NCBI GenBank assembly: GCA_012934845.2
Contig: WNNJ02002175.1
Location: forward strand, 1-64,000
Direction: 5' to 3'
DNA: 64,000 nt
Source: Pomphorhynchus laevis
Lineage: Eukaryota; Acanthocephala; Palaeacanthocephala; Echinorhynchida; Pomphorhynchidae
Shown here: positions 34,610-48,600 of the stretch, one piece after another
Layout: the number at the start of each line of letters is the position of its first letter
Position numbering within the stretch: position 1 is the stretch's first letter
Made by a program: the position numbers and the translations under genes
The notes under the pieces: generated by a model
Database searches by the model: none
Told to the model about the DNA's origin: nothing
What the model saw: the letters and a program-made list of their open reading frames with translations, nothing else

Positions 34610-37140
34610 GCGCCGCCCAAAACTCCACATTATCTATGTCAGTTTGCAAATTATCAACATCTTTACATGAATGAATGGGCCGCCATATTTTTAAGTCATC
34701 TGCATACAAACATGATCGAGAGCGAATGCACCCAGGCAAATCGTTAACATAAATGCTGAATAAAAGCGGACCCAAAACTGAACCTTGAGGTACTCCAATA
34801 TGACATTCTCTAGACACAGACAATGACCAATCGACAAGTACTCGAAAGCAACGATCACGGAGAAATTCTCTAATCCAATCAACTATTATGTTTGGGAGTC
34901 CAGTATTGACAAGTTTCTGAAGAAGTAGACCATGATCTACTCTATCAAAAGCTTTAGAAAAGTCGAAGAATATAATGTCTGTATCGGTATAATGTGTCTT
35001 ATTCGCTGTCCAATCAAGATGAGCATCAAGCAAATTTGAAACAGTTGAATAACCCTCCCGAAATCCGTGCTGATTAGGGACTAAAATTTTTCCTACACGA
35101 AAAAACTCAACCATGTAGCGATGCACAAACCTCTCCAACACTCTACAGCAAATGCGGGTAATGCTCACCGGCCTATAATTCTCGACGGAAGAGCGATCTC
35201 CCTTCTTAAAGTAGGGAAGAACAATTGACTGCTTCCACACATTAGGAAGAGATCTTTCTAAGATTGAACTGGCGAAAAATTGCACATAAAGGAACGCAAA
35301 TTGAGCCTGCAAATCTGCGCAGATAAACAGAAGGTAGTAAGTCACAACCTCTTGAATTATTTGCTTTTAGACGGCGTAATTCGGAATAGACTTTAGCTGG
35401 CGTTATCAAATTATTAAGGTCCAACTCAAGACACGTGTCAGAGTAAGTGTTCAGCACACTAGATTCCATACAAAAAGTTTCATGTTCATTTGCAGGCTCT
35501 ACTGAAGTGCAATAGTGTGCCGCAAACTCTTCAGCTAGGTCATTCGCAGAAATGTCATAGAAGTAGTGACAAATCGAAGAATCAACAGCTCCCCTACTTG
35601 ATAGGTACTGAAAAAGGACCTTTAAATCGTATTTACACTTGTTAGCTAATGCATTCTCAAATGCACACCGCTTCTTTCTCTTCAATGAATTGAATAAATT
35701 TCTTGCCTGTTTAAAAACATCATAACTACACTCCCCAACTTTGTAGCGATTGAAGATCAAATTACGAGTCCTCAATGTTGAACGTAACTCAGAATCGAAC
35801 CAGGGAGAATCTTTTCGACGTGTCCTGCTTCTAAGTGGAGAGCATAAAATAAGCAGCGACTCTAAGGTTCTCTGAAAGTAAAATTTCACGCGCCGTGTAC
35901 TCCAACAACAGCGGGATCTGGCCAGGAAGCTGTTGCAAGTATTGACTTAATTGCACCTGTGTTGGTTTTGAAAGCATTAACCACTTGATTTTCACGCGGA
36001 CCTCGAGTTTCTTCTTGAAACCTAAACCTAATGATCAGTACGCAATGATCAGACATACCGATCGGGGCATCATAACGGATAGCGTTAATAATCTTACTGT
36101 TCGAAGATAAACATACATCTAATAGAGATCTACTGTCACTAGCAAAACGAGTGTAATTTTGGACATGCTGAGTTAAACCACAATAGATTATACACTCCAG
36201 AAGGTCATAGGAAACATGATCACAAGTAGGAAAAGCCGTATACGAATTCCAATCAACCGAAGGCATATTCAAGTCACCAAGTATTAAAACATTGGAGGTA
36301 CCTTTAGAATAAAGTTCTACTTCCCCAATCAGTTTATCTGTGGCGGCCAAGGGTGAACGATATACTACCCCCAGAACAAGCGGAGCGGTATGCATGAATT
36401 TTACCCGACACCACAAACTTTCGACTTTATCAGAAGAAGAAGTGCTAAGAATAGTTACTTTCACATCGTTGCTCACATAAAGAATAACACCTCCACCTCT
36501 TCCACTTTTACGATCACTGCGGAAAACCAGATAACCAGGGATGGAGACTTCATTATCAACAATATCACCATATAGCCATGATTCTGTGATAGCAAGTAAT
36601 TTAAGACTAATTAACTGAACTCTATATCTCAGTTCATTTATCTTCGATATAAGACTGCGAACATTACACTGGAGTATTTCACAATGCCCCAACATACCTC
36701 TGGGAGTATTCCTATCACCCCTTACACATCCTAATAACCCGGACGCTAAACCATTTAGACTCTGATAGGCAGAGTAGACGAGCCCGTTTCGATTACAGAA
36801 TGCACGCGAGGCGACATGACTAGTGGGCTCCAACTCAGCCGGGTGCGTCGCTTCACAATCTGAAAATTTTTCACATAGAGATTTGTTTCTCCTTTAGCAA
36901 CACGAGATGCTAGTTCCTCTTTAACCTTCGATAATTTTTTTCGTTCTGATACATCAAGATCTTTCAGCAGTCGAATATTAGACCCTTTGAGACGGAACGA
37001 GTTTCGCAACATTAAGGTAGCATAAAGTTGGCTATGGAAGACGGTTTTGAGTAGTCGGGGTTTATTATTTAAAGCATTACGCTTACCTAGACGGAAAAGA
37101 GCGACAAGTTTAACTTTTTGGACTGTCTCAATGTCACAGG
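34610..37140 (-). mobile_element. CR1-like LINE, truncated at both ends
   Basis: Minus strand. The ORF1 C-terminus is at 37140-36755 (LFRLGKR, RLLKDLDVSERKKLS, GETNLYVKNFQIVKR). The endonuclease is at 36833-35886, 315 codons, complete: NVRSLISKINELRY, AITESWLYGDIV, RSDRKSGRGGGVILYV, GVVYRSPLA, LILGDLNMPSVDWNSY, MSDHCVLIIRF. The linker, at 35889-35242, has SPWFDSELRSTLRTRN. The RT, at 35345-34599, has NYRPVSITRICCRVLERF, QHGFREGYSTVSNLL, IIFFDFSKAFDRVDH, GVPQGSVLGPLLFS and LYADDLKIW. Two frameshifts (near 35890 and 35290) break ORF2. The C-terminal third is missing at 34610. Confidence 0.88.
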
Positions 37141-37144
37141 ATAA

Positions 37145-37640
37145 TAATAATTTTATAGATGCATATGTTTAACAAGTTTATTATAAAAATAAAATCAAAC
37201 AGAAAATCATAAAATATATAAATCAACAAAATATTATTAAAAATAAATTTAAAATCATTAGCGGAAAATTTTTATGATTGGATAATAAATAATATAATTT
37301 GTATTAAAATAAGATACCATATGATGAAATTTCATCAGAGGAAATACGTCATTAGCATGTATTCAGCCCTGCTGCTATGCTGAGGTCGAGGAATACGGGC
37401 AAAAGCTTGATAACATAGCAGTTCCTCCTTATGATCTCTAATTCTTATTCTTATACAACGTCTGTTATTTATTAGTCAATTCAAAAAAATTGATTTTATT
37501 TTAAATTTCAATTTTAAATGTTAACTTGATATAAATATAAATTGTATAAAATCTTATATAATAATTTTTTATAATTATATATTTTATTTATCATTATTTT
37601 TAATTTATATATAGATATTATAAATATCTAAAATGTTATT
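37145..37640 (+). mobile_element. Penelope-like element 3' end with terminal repeat
   Basis: The + strand keeps the C-terminal block (KIKQKIIKYINQQN, IIKNKFKIISGKF) followed by the terminal repeat with the CTGCTATG...CATAGCAG helix at 37372-37421, then a block with CAACGTCTGTTATTTATTAG. The same sequence order follows the copies at 48.7 and 49.1 kb. Confidence 0.7.
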
Positions 37641-38098
37641 TTTTAAATGAGTATTATATAAATACGTCATAAATTAAAAGAGCATTAAGATACGATATTC
37701 TCCTATACTTTATTATTTTATTTAGCTATGAATTACGACTGTTTGATTTTTCTAGAAAGCACAGGCTACGGAAACATTAAAGAAATTTGAGTATCGATAG
37801 TACACGCAATAATCTAATGAGATACTTAGACATTGCAAAAATAAATAACCACAATAAACATGCCGTCTCCTGTAAAGTTAATAAATTACTGATTTTACAC
37901 AAACTAAAAATTATAGCTAGACAAAAATATCAGTTTTATTACTCAATGACGTAATTAATATTTAATCAACGCTACTGCTATGATTGACCTTATAATTATT
38001 GTTTGCCATTGTTACACGAAATTTCTTAAAAAGTGTTAGCTCTAAACTAAAGTAGTCTTTACATGTATATCTTAAATTCATAGCACTGCTTGCTATAG
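37641..38098. promoter_or_regulatory. Upstream region of the arl8 gene
   Basis: AT-rich with no clear TATA or initiator that I can single out. It is the only sequence between the transposon debris and the arl8 start codon, so promoter and 5' UTR are expected here by position. Confidence 0.3.
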
Positions 38099-41000
38099 AT
38101 GGACTTTTTTCAACGTCTATTTAACTGGGTAAAATCACTATTTTGGAAAGAGAAGTTAGAGCTTACTATAGTTGGTCTTCAGTCTTCTGGAAAATCTACG
38201 TTTGTAAATTATATATCATCAGGAGAGTTTTCCGAAGATACTATACCTACAATTGGATTTAATGTCAGAAGAGTTGTCAAAGGAAACGTACAAATAAAAG
38301 TAAAGAATCGTCTTTATTAAGTGAAAGTGTAATTTTTCTATTTCGTAATAGTTCTGGGATGTAGGCGGTCAACCACGATTTCGAGCCATGTGGGAACGCT
38401 ATTGTCACGGAGTTAATGCTATAATGTAAGCATACAGATTATATTTGTGGTCACATTTTATCGAATATATAGTTTTAAAAATTAATGATTGCTTTCGTCT
38501 CAAAATTAATTTTTGGCGTTGGTGAATAAAAGACACGAGAAAAAACCTGATTGAAATTAGACAAACTATATAATGTTTATAATAAAGTGTTTTTCCCTGC
38601 TATAATTCACACCAGTCTAAAAATAGAATTTGAAGTATTTTAGTATAATTAAGAAAAATTATGATTTTTTTTCAAAAATTATAATTTTAGCATTATGACG
38701 TAGGATAAGGATATACTTAAGAATTATTGTGATTTCGTAATTGTTGTTAACAAATGTAATTATCATTGAGTATTTCACAAATTTAAGAATTGAAAAATGT
38801 TACAAATTACTAATTTTAAAATAATAATTAAATTTTTAAATTTTTAATGTCTTTTAAATTTAAAAATTTCTTAATATTAAGCGAAGTAAGATTTTCAGTG
38901 TATGTACACAGAAAACAGATTATTAAAATACAGATTATAAAAAAGCTTTTTAACCCAATATTTTTATGAACCTATCAAAAAATAATATACAATTATCATA
39001 ATCAAGATTAGAGATCATTAGCATGGAATGCTAACTTTTCAGCTAATTTGATTTTATAATAAATTTATGGTTTTATTCGGTTACAATCCATTTTTCTGGT
39101 AATAGATAAATAATTTATATTATATTGCACAAATGATAACGATAAAATTTCGATTAAATTTTCGAAATTAAAATACGATTATTATTCTATTTAAAGAGTT
39201 CACAATACTTCTAGGTCTTGTTATCATCAGGACATTACAAAAAGTTTTTTTACTATTTATAATTTCCTGAATATGATAGCAGGTGCTATCGAAATATTGT
39301 GAATTTTTGTAATAAAATTGGCTAAGTGTTTCTTAAATAAAATTCAACGAAATTAACTTGTTTAAATACCAATTGACGACATTAATCAACATATCATAGA
39401 AAATGTCTCGCAATATATTGCCATTTTGACATTACAATTGAATATTAATAATTCGATTAAAATAAAGGGAAATATGCACATTTAATAATCAATCAAAAGA
39501 TGTGGATAGAAGACGACTTCAATTTTGCCAAAGTTTTGAAAAATACAAATCCTCTTCAAGAAATATCCTATATAATATAACATATATAATATATAACATA
39601 AATTATAATTTATTTAGAATATAATGCTAAATAACATAGCCTTAAATTTTCGTTAATGCAATAAATTGGGTAGATCAATTAAGTTAATCACATATATACT
39701 TTGGATAATATTTTAGCGTACCTTAAGCAATTAGAAGTTGTACGAAAATGATACCAAAATGCAAGTCTTCTGACTTTGTGATTAAATTAATAGTTACAAT
39801 CAAAATTAGAACTTCTTTTATATCCCGATAATCTAAAAATTATTATTGATTTAAATAATAATTGTTTATATTTAATTAAAATTAAAAATTTTAATTTTAA
39901 CATCTTAATTTTCTTTAAGTATAGCCCTACAGTGTTTAATTTTGTGATTTTTTCAAAAAGATTTATGGTTGATGCTGCTGACCATGAAAAAATAGAAACC
40001 GCGAAAACGGAGTTGTTTGATTTATTAAGTAAACCACGTCTAGCTGGTATCCCACTTCTCGTTCTTGGCAACAAAAAGGACATCCCCGGTTCTTTAACTG
40101 CGGATGAATTAAGCGAAAAACTGTAATCCGCATTTTTATTAAGATAAAAGAATACGCATATATTTATATTTTCAGAGATCTTCAATCCATTCAAAATCGT
40201 GAAGTTGTATGCTATAGCATATCTTGTAAAGAACGATTGAATATAGGTTTGTTTTTTATAGAAGATTCATTTTTGAATTTAATAATAAATTTTTTATGAA
40301 TTTGTGAAATTAGAAGTTTGTTAATTACAGTTTACACATCAAGTAAATTGTTTAAAGTATTTGTACATTTAAATATTTTTTATGTTTCACTTATAATTAA
40401 TTTTAAACATTTATAACTATCATAAAATACATAGGAATTTTTTAAAAGAATATATTTTAATAAAGTATGTTTTATTATGTAAATACTAATTGTTCTGTCC
40501 GATGATACGTTTGATGTGCTCTTAAATTGTTCAGGGCGTTTAAACATCGAGAGGAATAATAAAATAAGAAATTAGTGTTCATAAATTTTCGACCATTGCA
40601 ATAGTCCTTTTATGGTGTTATGTTTTATAAACTCAACAATTGAGAAGATCTATTGCAATCGTCGAAAAATTATGAACAAAAATTTCATATTTAATTATTC
40701 CTCTCGATATTTAAACGCCCTGAACAACGAATATTATGATTTTATATACTAAATACTATTTGGATTAATTTATAAAGCAATAGTCTTAAAATATAATTAT
40801 TTTTATAAATATTCATATTTAGTTATTTTTATATTATTGATATAAAATTTTGTATTAAAACAGTATTTTGCCATTTATTAAAATATTTTGCTTTCAATTT
40901 ATTAAAATACATTGAAATTTTATAATAGAATATATTTTAATAAAATATTTTTATTATATAAATACTGCTTAAATTAAAAAAAATCATTTGTATTTTTTAT

Positions 41001-44000
41001 AAAAAACACGACAATTTATTCACATTTTAAATGTATTTTTAAAGATACAAACACATTTTCAAATGTATTAAAATACATATAAAAACATTTTCGAATGCAT
41101 GTTAACAATATTACTAACTAACTGAGTCAACTTATTAGAAGGACTTATCAGATCAGCTAACTGAGTCTACGTATTTTATTTTATTTATACATAAAAAATA
41201 ATGTTGAATGAAATTTTAATAATTAAATAATAAACAATTAAATAATTATAAATAATAAATAATTTTTAAGAATGATTTTATATATTTTATATCAAATAGA
41301 AATTAAAAATTGAAATTTAAAATAAAAATAACTTTATGAATTGACTAATAAATAACAAACGATTTATTCTAGTAAGGATTAGATGCCATCAAAAGGAACT
41401 GCTATGCTATTAGGTTTCGACACCTATTGACATACCCAACATAGCAGCGGGGCCTAGTTTATGTAATGACGTATTTTCTCTGATTAAATTTGCTTACATT
41501 AATGTATTCTTTGCAATATGTATTAATTGTTCATTGTATTAACAAAAAAACACGCATATTTATTCGGGCAATATTAATATAATTGCATCTACACATTATA
41601 TTTATTCTCTCATAACTTTATAAAATTATTAGAATGAGAAAAATCGTTGTGTTTTTCAAAATATAAAATGTTAATAAATTATATATATACCCATAAAGAT
41701 CTCTGATAGATTTCATTATAAGATAAGTTTTTGATACATAGTAAGAAACGTATACGTGTTATAATTTGAGGGTAATAATTGTGATCTCAAAAAGTATACA
41801 GACAAGTATGGGAGGTACCTTTGCTCTAGACTAAATTATTAGAAAACAAGCATTAGTTTTTTACATGTATTTACCTTATCAAAGTTGTGATTTTCTAAAT
41901 ACTTTCTTCGAATATTTATTTTTTAAATGTCCACGTGTGCTAATACTTATAATTCAAAGTTAATTTAATTGTGCAGTCATATTGTTAATAATTCATAAGT
42001 AATTATTATTAATAATTAATAAGTCATATTGTTAATTTTAATTTTACAATTAAATTTTTTGATGACACGTTGCCTTAATCCTGTCTAAAAGTACCGAAAC
42101 ATAAAATGTAGGTATTGGATTAGTATCTTATGAGGTCCAACAATACTGAAATGTAGCGTACTGCTGTTGGTTTATAGATAGGATTAAAGCAGTGTGCAGA
42201 ATAAAAATTGTCATCAAAATTTTAAATACTCAGTTTTAGAATAAGATACTTGATAATCAAATCCATTAGATGAAATACGTCTTTAGCATTGCCTCGCTGC
42301 TATGTTGTGTAGAATAATAAGGGCTGAAACCCGATAACATATCAGTTCTCCTTATGACCTCTAATAGTTATTCTGGACATCGTATCTTATTTATTAGTCA
42401 ATTCATAAAAATTGATTTTTATTTTAAATTTAAATTTTAGCTTGATATTAATTATAATAATCTTATATAACAATTATTTATTATTTAGAATTGTTTATAT
42501 ATAGATAAATCTTTTCCTATATATACCGTTTAAATTTTAAAATTTTACTAGATATAAATTCTTTAAAATCTTTATAATTATTTATTATTTATCTTTATTT
42601 TACTTATATATTATATTTTTTCACTGATTGAATAACAATTATTAGAGTTAAATACACATATATCATCAATATATCGAAACATATATTTCATATCTTTATA
42701 TAATTAAGAAAGTCAATATCATTACATATTGTTGCAATTCTTAAAATTTCTTTATTTAATGTTTTATATTTTATATTATATGGTGTGCATGAATGCTCAT
42801 GCAAAAATATGTTTCTTGTAAATTAAATATGTCATCTTTACGATATAAATTAATAGTAGTTTTAGTTAATGTTAATTTAATGTTCATATCTAGATATACA
42901 CCTTCTTTATCATTAATATTGGTTTTGTTAAGAATAAGGCTTTCTGGGTAAATTTGTTCACTAAATGAATACAAATTATTAGAATTAAATACACATATAT
43001 CATCAATGTATCTAAACATATATTTCATATATCTACATTGTTTAAATTTATTTTTTAAACAGTTATGAACAAATTCATATTCTATAAAGCTTAAAAATAA
43101 GTCAGCTATAATTGGGCTACTATTACTTCCCATTGGAACACCTTCTATTTGTCTAACTATAGATGTAACACCCTACTTTTAAGCTTTAAGCTTGAGCTTT
43201 TTATGGTTTATTTTTTGTTAGATAGGCGTTATAATTATTATAACATATATATGTATATCTTTTTCCGAATATACGATTAATTAATTTTACGAACGCTTCT
43301 TTAATATCTACTAAATCTAGATTTGTATAAAGCGTACAAAATCGGAAGTATTTATATTCTAAAAATTTATTCCTTTTGTGTGTTCTAAAAATTCTTTTGT
43401 AGAATTAATACTGAAATAGTGTTTTTTACCTGTATTAATTTCGATTACCTTGCAATATTTTTTAGAATGTGCTTTAATTACTTTAAGTATTTTATTCATA
43501 TAAACAGAAAGCGGTTTTAATATATATTTAAAAACACTATTCATTATCGGATTCTACCGTTATACTATTTTTTCCATTATAGTGGCTTCTAAACTCAAAT
43601 CATTTATTTTAATCTAATTGCTTTTATCTTTTTATGTTAACCTCTAATTTGTTTGTCGTAATAAAATATTTTTATTTTATAATTTTCTCGCTGCATTATT
43701 TTTTAAAGCCTTATTTTTAAATAATGTAGCAATAAAATTATTTTTGTAAATTGAATATTTACAGAAATGCTATTTTTAAAATCTACATATTTGTAAATTT
43801 TTTTATTTTTATCTAAACTAAAGGCGGTTTCTAGTTATTGCTAGACTCGGATACCCTTGCTCATTGGTTTTGTCATACTGATAATTTATAAAAATAGTAA
43901 AGTATTTAAATTGAGAGGTCATCAGTATTTCAATTAGAGGTCATCAGTTCCTCCTGATGACGTCTATTCCTTATTCGAATACATCATTTGTTATTTATTA

Positions 44001-45099
44001 GTCAAATCATAAAAATTGACTTTTTTTAAATAAATTTTAACTTGATATAAATTATATAAAATCTTATATCATATTGAATAAAAAAGGATTTATTTTAACG
44101 TGACAAATGCGTGCCAGCGCACGCTTACATGACCACAACAAAACAAGACTGTGAATCAGGTGTCGAGAAGGTGTGAACGGAGGAGGTGTTTGAATGTGAT
44201 AAAGGAGGGAGCGCGGCGGACGTTGAGAGGAAGTTGAAAAGTTTAATATTCAATTAAATATTCAATTTAATAGAATATTTTATAAGATATAATATTATTA
44301 ATCTTATATAATTATTTAATATAAATTATATAAAATTGTAAACTCTTTAATAACATTAAGCTTAAATAATTTGATATAAATTATTTAAAATCGTATATAA
44401 CAGTTATTTATTATTTTAAAATTATTATTAAATTTACAAGAGACATATTTTTGCATAAGCATTCATGCATACCATATAATATAATACATTAAATAATGAA
44501 ATTTTAGGAATTGCTACATGTAATGATTTTTATTTTAAAACCATTAAATCTATGAAAGAGTTTCGTATTACATTTAAATGTAAGACAAATGTCTTTCATA
44601 AAATCTAATTGCCAATAAAACCAGACGAGTCGAGTGATCTTTAGAAAAAACCGAAACGTGAAACGTATATATTGGATCAGTAGCTGATGAGGTCCACCTA
44701 TACTGAAATTTAACACACTGCTGTTGGCTTATCAATAGGATAAAAGTAGCGTCAGTGTTATAAAAAAGTAATATACAACTGTATATTAAGTAATACAAGT
44801 ACTTTTAATTAAAAAGTACTTATATTTATTAAAAGTATTTAATTTCTTATAATTCAATTGCATCGTAGTTTGTTAAAATTCGTGTCATTGTTTTTGAATA
44901 AAATTTATAGTAATGCCAAATTTTGCTTAAATTTAAAACCTACTTTTGCATTAAAGCATTTAAAAAAGGCAAAAATTACTTTTGCTTTGCAACCTGCGAA
45001 TAATATTTGATGTTATTTTTTATATGCATCATCGATTGTATTTACAATTTGTGTTTAGATACAACACTACGATGGCTTATGGATCATTCACAACCTTAG
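38099..45099 (+). CDS. arl8: Arl8-type small GTPase, five exons, complete
   Basis: Exons: 38099-38299, 38352-38425, 39961-40122, 40176-40246 and 45059-45099, all with GT-AG borders and matching phases, joining to 182 codons plus stop. The family is about 186 residues. Arl8 is a lysosomal Arf-like GTPase that links lysosomes to kinesin and the HOPS tethering complex. Visible features: amphipathic N-terminus ([20 protein letters not shown]), P-loop GLQSSGKS at 26-33, switch [12 protein letters not shown] (47-57), [17 protein letters not shown] (69-85), NKKD at 129-132, SCK at 162-164, and the terminal helix TLRWLMDHS. There is no glycine at position 2, so no myristoylation, as expected for Arl8. 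The last exon codes only 13 residues and lies 4.8 kb downstream, past Penelope-like and LINE debris. All motifs are intact, so the gene is probably functional. Confidence 0.92.
40527..40730. repeat. Foldback element in arl8 intron 4
   Basis: The arm at 40527-40600 (TGTTCAGGGCGTTTAAA, ATCGAGAGGAAT, TTCGACCATTGCAATAG) returns in reverse complement at about 40650-40730. On the minus strand GGACTATTGCAATGGTC-GAAAA resembles a hammerhead stem II plus GAAA core, with a poor CUGANGA. A half copy of the same family is at 56750-56840. Confidence 0.7.
41200..41520 (-). mobile_element. Penelope-like terminal repeat, solo
   Basis: This is the terminal repeat in reverse orientation, with the CTGCTATG/CATAGCAG helix at 41399-41447 and GTCGAAACC between. 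No RT is attached. It lies inside arl8 intron 4. Confidence 0.65.
42050..42480 (+). mobile_element. Penelope-like end with hammerhead-like motif and terminal repeat
   Basis: A motif at about 42105-42175 (TTATGA-GGTCCAACAATACT-GAAAT-GTAGC-GTA-CTGCTG) matches the type I-like motif at 44.7 kb. It is followed at 42297-42345 by the CTGCTATG-type terminal repeat. In arl8 intron 4. Confidence 0.55.
42640..43560 (-). mobile_element. Penelope-like reverse transcriptase, best copy
   Basis: The minus strand encodes, from 43544 down: a fragment with [14 protein letters not shown] text, then [20 protein letters not shown] (RT block A), and, in the 43133-42771 frame, [20 protein letters not shown] (block B) with the catalytic [13 protein letters not shown] (block C), [20 protein letters not shown] and [20 protein letters not shown]. 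The YIDD box and S-x-L-Y-T-N motif fit Penelope-like elements and their relatives. I see no GIY-YIG nuclease. Two or more breaks lie before the RT core. In arl8 intron 4. Confidence 0.75.
44085..44240 (-). mobile_element. LINE family B, minimal 3' end
   Basis: On the plus strand AAAAAGGATTTATTTTAACG at 44089 and the reverse complement of the C-terminal codons up to about 44240 match the LINE B 3' ends at 11.6 and 25.8 kb. Only about 155 bp remains. In arl8 intron 4. Confidence 0.8.
44400..44770 (+). mobile_element. Penelope-like 3' fragment with type I hammerhead-like motif
   Basis: The + strand keeps remnants equivalent to [13 protein letters not shown], then at 44668-44725 a motif: CAGTAG, CTGATGA, GGTCCACCTATACT, GAAAT, and a downstream CTGCTG that pairs with CAGTAG (one wobble). 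This is the order of a type I hammerhead with a very short stem II (GG/CU) and stem III. The GTA seen before the return strand in sister copies is ACA here. Confidence 0.55.
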
Positions 45100-45221
45100 A
45101 AGGCTAACATCGTTTTATCTTATCACATTTTCTCTTATATAATATTGCTTTCTATTTATTACCCTCTAAATTAATATATTTCGTCTCTGTTGCTTGTTTA
45201 CTGTGTTACTGTAATGATCCG

Positions 45222-45227
45222 AATAAA
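45222..45227 (+). terminator. Polyadenylation signal of arl8
   Basis: AATAAA lies 123 bases after the arl8 stop codon and before the start of the next gene at 45613. Confidence 0.6.
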
Positions 45228-45612
45228 TCTATATTTTCTACTACTTTATTCGACGATAATCGCAGAGCATCTTATGCTTTTCCTTTCGTTTCGCTGCCAT
45301 CATCAAATGCCGATTTCGATCTAGCATACAGAGTAATGTGATATGGGAGCAAATGTTGATTGCATGCAGTTTAATTATCTACAGGCATTTTTTATTGCTT
45401 AAGGAACATATTTTTTCAATACCCTGATGTGAATAGTAGAAATGATCTAATATACGAGAATTGTTGGGATCGGTGTATTGTTTTTATTAATAGCAGCAGA
45501 CAACATATTAGAGAGGAGGTACAATCTACATAAAATACTGCTAGTTTTGCACGGGTATTCTCTATTACTCGCGGATCGTCAGGTATTTTCTATTTAGCAT
45601 TACACTGTAATA

Positions 45613-48600
45613 ATGACGGAAGTCGTGATCGCGGTATGTGATCGTCTTTGGTTTTAAGTGACCACTTGAAATTAATATTTTAGACCAGACTTAATGATCT
45701 GGAGGACGAGTTAAGGCTAGAAAGAGATCTTCGCAATAGAGTAAGTTTATATATTTTAGTACTATCAGACACTACTTTAATGAATTTGATACATTTTATA
45801 AATTTTAAAGTCTATAACAAATATTTTTATCTTAAAATTTGTTTTTTTTAATTAAGAAATATTACAAGTACTTAAATAAATAACTGTTCTGTTTTGGTTT
45901 ATTCTCCGAGAATCGAGATTCTTGTTGATGTTTACATGAAGACGATCTTTCGTTAATTTTTTTTATTTTTACCAAATATGATGGCATTTATCAATATTAA
46001 TTTATATTTTAATGTCTTATTTTTTGACAGTGGCCGAATACTTAAAGATTTAACGAAATATCAAAATATAAAAATATTGAGCAACGAAAGCAATTACTTT
46101 TCTGATATGCACTGTGAAAGTAAATCCGCATGTGCATACACTTTTTATACCTACATTGTTTTATATGTATGGACATATATTTGTGTTCTAAAATTGTAGT
46201 AAAAAATATTGGCGATAATTTTTTTAAGAAAATCCATCGCCAAATTAACTTTAAGAAAATTTAACACCAATTTGAATTATGGAAACTCATTTTCAAATTA
46301 AATATAAGAAGTAAATTGCCAAATTTACTTTGAAATATGTTTCATGTTTGACTTGTAATTTAATAAGATCGAAAACGTTGAAAATTTTACAGTTACAAAA
46401 GATCGATTGTACGCTATAAATGAAATACTGAATTAAATTAGATCTCAATTTAGTTGTTACATAATTGGTTGTAGCGGTGATTATGGGAGAACATTATAGA
46501 CATGAGAAGTATTTTTATTGAATAAAAATTGTTGAGCTTTCGACCACCAAGGCCATTGCCAATGGCCTTGGTGATCGAAAGCTCAACAATGTTTATTCAA
46601 TAAAAATACTTCTACCACCAAGGCCATTGACAATGGCCTTGGTGGTCGAAAGCTCAACAATTTTTATTCAATAAAAATACTTCTCATGTCTATAATGTTC
46701 TCCCACAATCACCGTTTTAATCTAAAATAGACACGAATGCAATGTTCACAAAAATAATTGGTTGTAAAATTCAATTATATAATTAATTCAATTATCTGAA
46801 TATAAGGCTTTATAAATTTACAGAGCCGAATAATTAAGTTTTATTCCAAAAGTTACAATATTTCAATAGTTCCTGCTATCATATTCAGGAAAATTACAAA
46901 CAGTGTATTTAAATAATAATATCTAATTTTCATCTATCATTTTCAGTTTTTGTGTCTATTATAAAGCTGATTTCAATTTAAAAATACCATATTAGGTTTC
47001 GCTTTATTATTTGTAAACCATAAAGTAATTTTAATTTAAAGTTTTATTGATTTGAATTTTTAATTGTTTGTTTCTTATTCTAACATATATTTTTCAAATA
47101 TTTTAAATTTGATTGTTCTTAATGTTTTTAAATCTAATTTGCTTTGTTTTTCAAATACAATTCCACAATTTTCTTTATTTAGTTTTATTTTCTACTAATT
47201 TTCATCTATCCTTTTAAGTTTTTGTATTTGTTTCATCTTATTTGTTTCGTATTGTTGTGTAGTACTAATATACTAGCATTTTTTGTAATGACATTTTTTT
47301 ACATTTTAAATTTGTTTAAATCAAAAATTAATTAACGACTATGATAGGCTAAGTTGTATAATAGACAGTTATTGTAATACAAAATACTATAATCGTACAA
47401 TAAATGTTAATAATAACAATAGAAAATATACATTAACCATAAACTTCATTAATAAATGTATAGATAACATAAATATAGCCGGACTTTTAAATAATTCTAA
47501 AAGTAAAGAAATAATAAGGTCAGATTTAAGTAAATATATTCCTAAAATAAGGTATAAACTCCTACCACCATTAGGACGAAAAATTTGTAATTATAATAAA
47601 GAATTAAAATCAATATGTAACGATAATATTAGAAACATAATGGAAACAGAATGCAATTGTAAAAGTCTTAGTTTTGATAAAATAAATGAACATATATTTC
47701 AGGAAAATTAATATTTAATTAAATTAAATAATAAATATCTTATTTTTATCTATCATTTTCAGTTTTCTTAGCATTATTTTTAATTTATAAATAGCATGAA
47801 ATACGTAGAAATTTATGAAATACCGTAATTTTAAAATCTAACGAATTCGATTTTTCGAAGATATTGTTTAATTACGAACTGAGATTATAAATATTCAATA
47901 TCTGATATCTTGGCGAAGCACATAAATTAGCATTTTTAACTGAAAATTAAATTAATTTTTAAATTACAAATTGATCAAAAATATAAAGAAAAAATGCGTA
48001 GTGATTATATCCATCACTTAATCACGTCAAAAAATGTTATCAAATTTTTTGCAATGTGTTCACATTTTTTGACGGACCATCGTCAACGACTGATCCACCA
48101 CTACGCATTGACAGTAGTTGTTCAATATGAGTAAGAATACTTGTCAATATTAAACATGTTAATGTATACTACAATCAGCGTTCCATCGTTCAAATTCCAG
48201 TAACAGTTTCGACTCAATTCTTATAAATTGATCTATAAATAATATACGATGCATCAGAATCAAGATTATAAATCATATAGAGGAATTACGATGCTATTAG
48301 TTTTCGCCCTCTATTACTTGGTGACAAAATACATGCTAATGATGTATTTCCTCTTATTAGATTTAGCCTCTTATTCCAATACAGAGTATATTATTTACTA
48401 TCCAATTGAGGTATATTAATTTAAAAATGTAAAATGGAATTTTTATAACCTGGTATTTTTATGAACTGGTTAAAAGTATACCACGTATTTTAATATAGAT
48501 TAGAGATAATTAGAATCAATATTAGCGGAATTCAGTCACTATTCTTAGACTCAGCATAACTGCGAATTGATAAAATTTGCTTATCACGTGTATCTTATAT

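Noticed and set aside
40247-40420. Alternative arl8 terminal exon after an acceptor ATTACAG near 40330
   Set aside because: It would encode [17 protein letters not shown] with no similarity to the Arl8 tail, whereas 45059-45099 gives the conserved TLRWLMDHS.
45978-46199. 73-codon open frame in the paramyosin-like intron 2
   Set aside because: Low complexity, hydrophobic by AT bias, no splice context and not needed by the gap-free paramyosin alignment.
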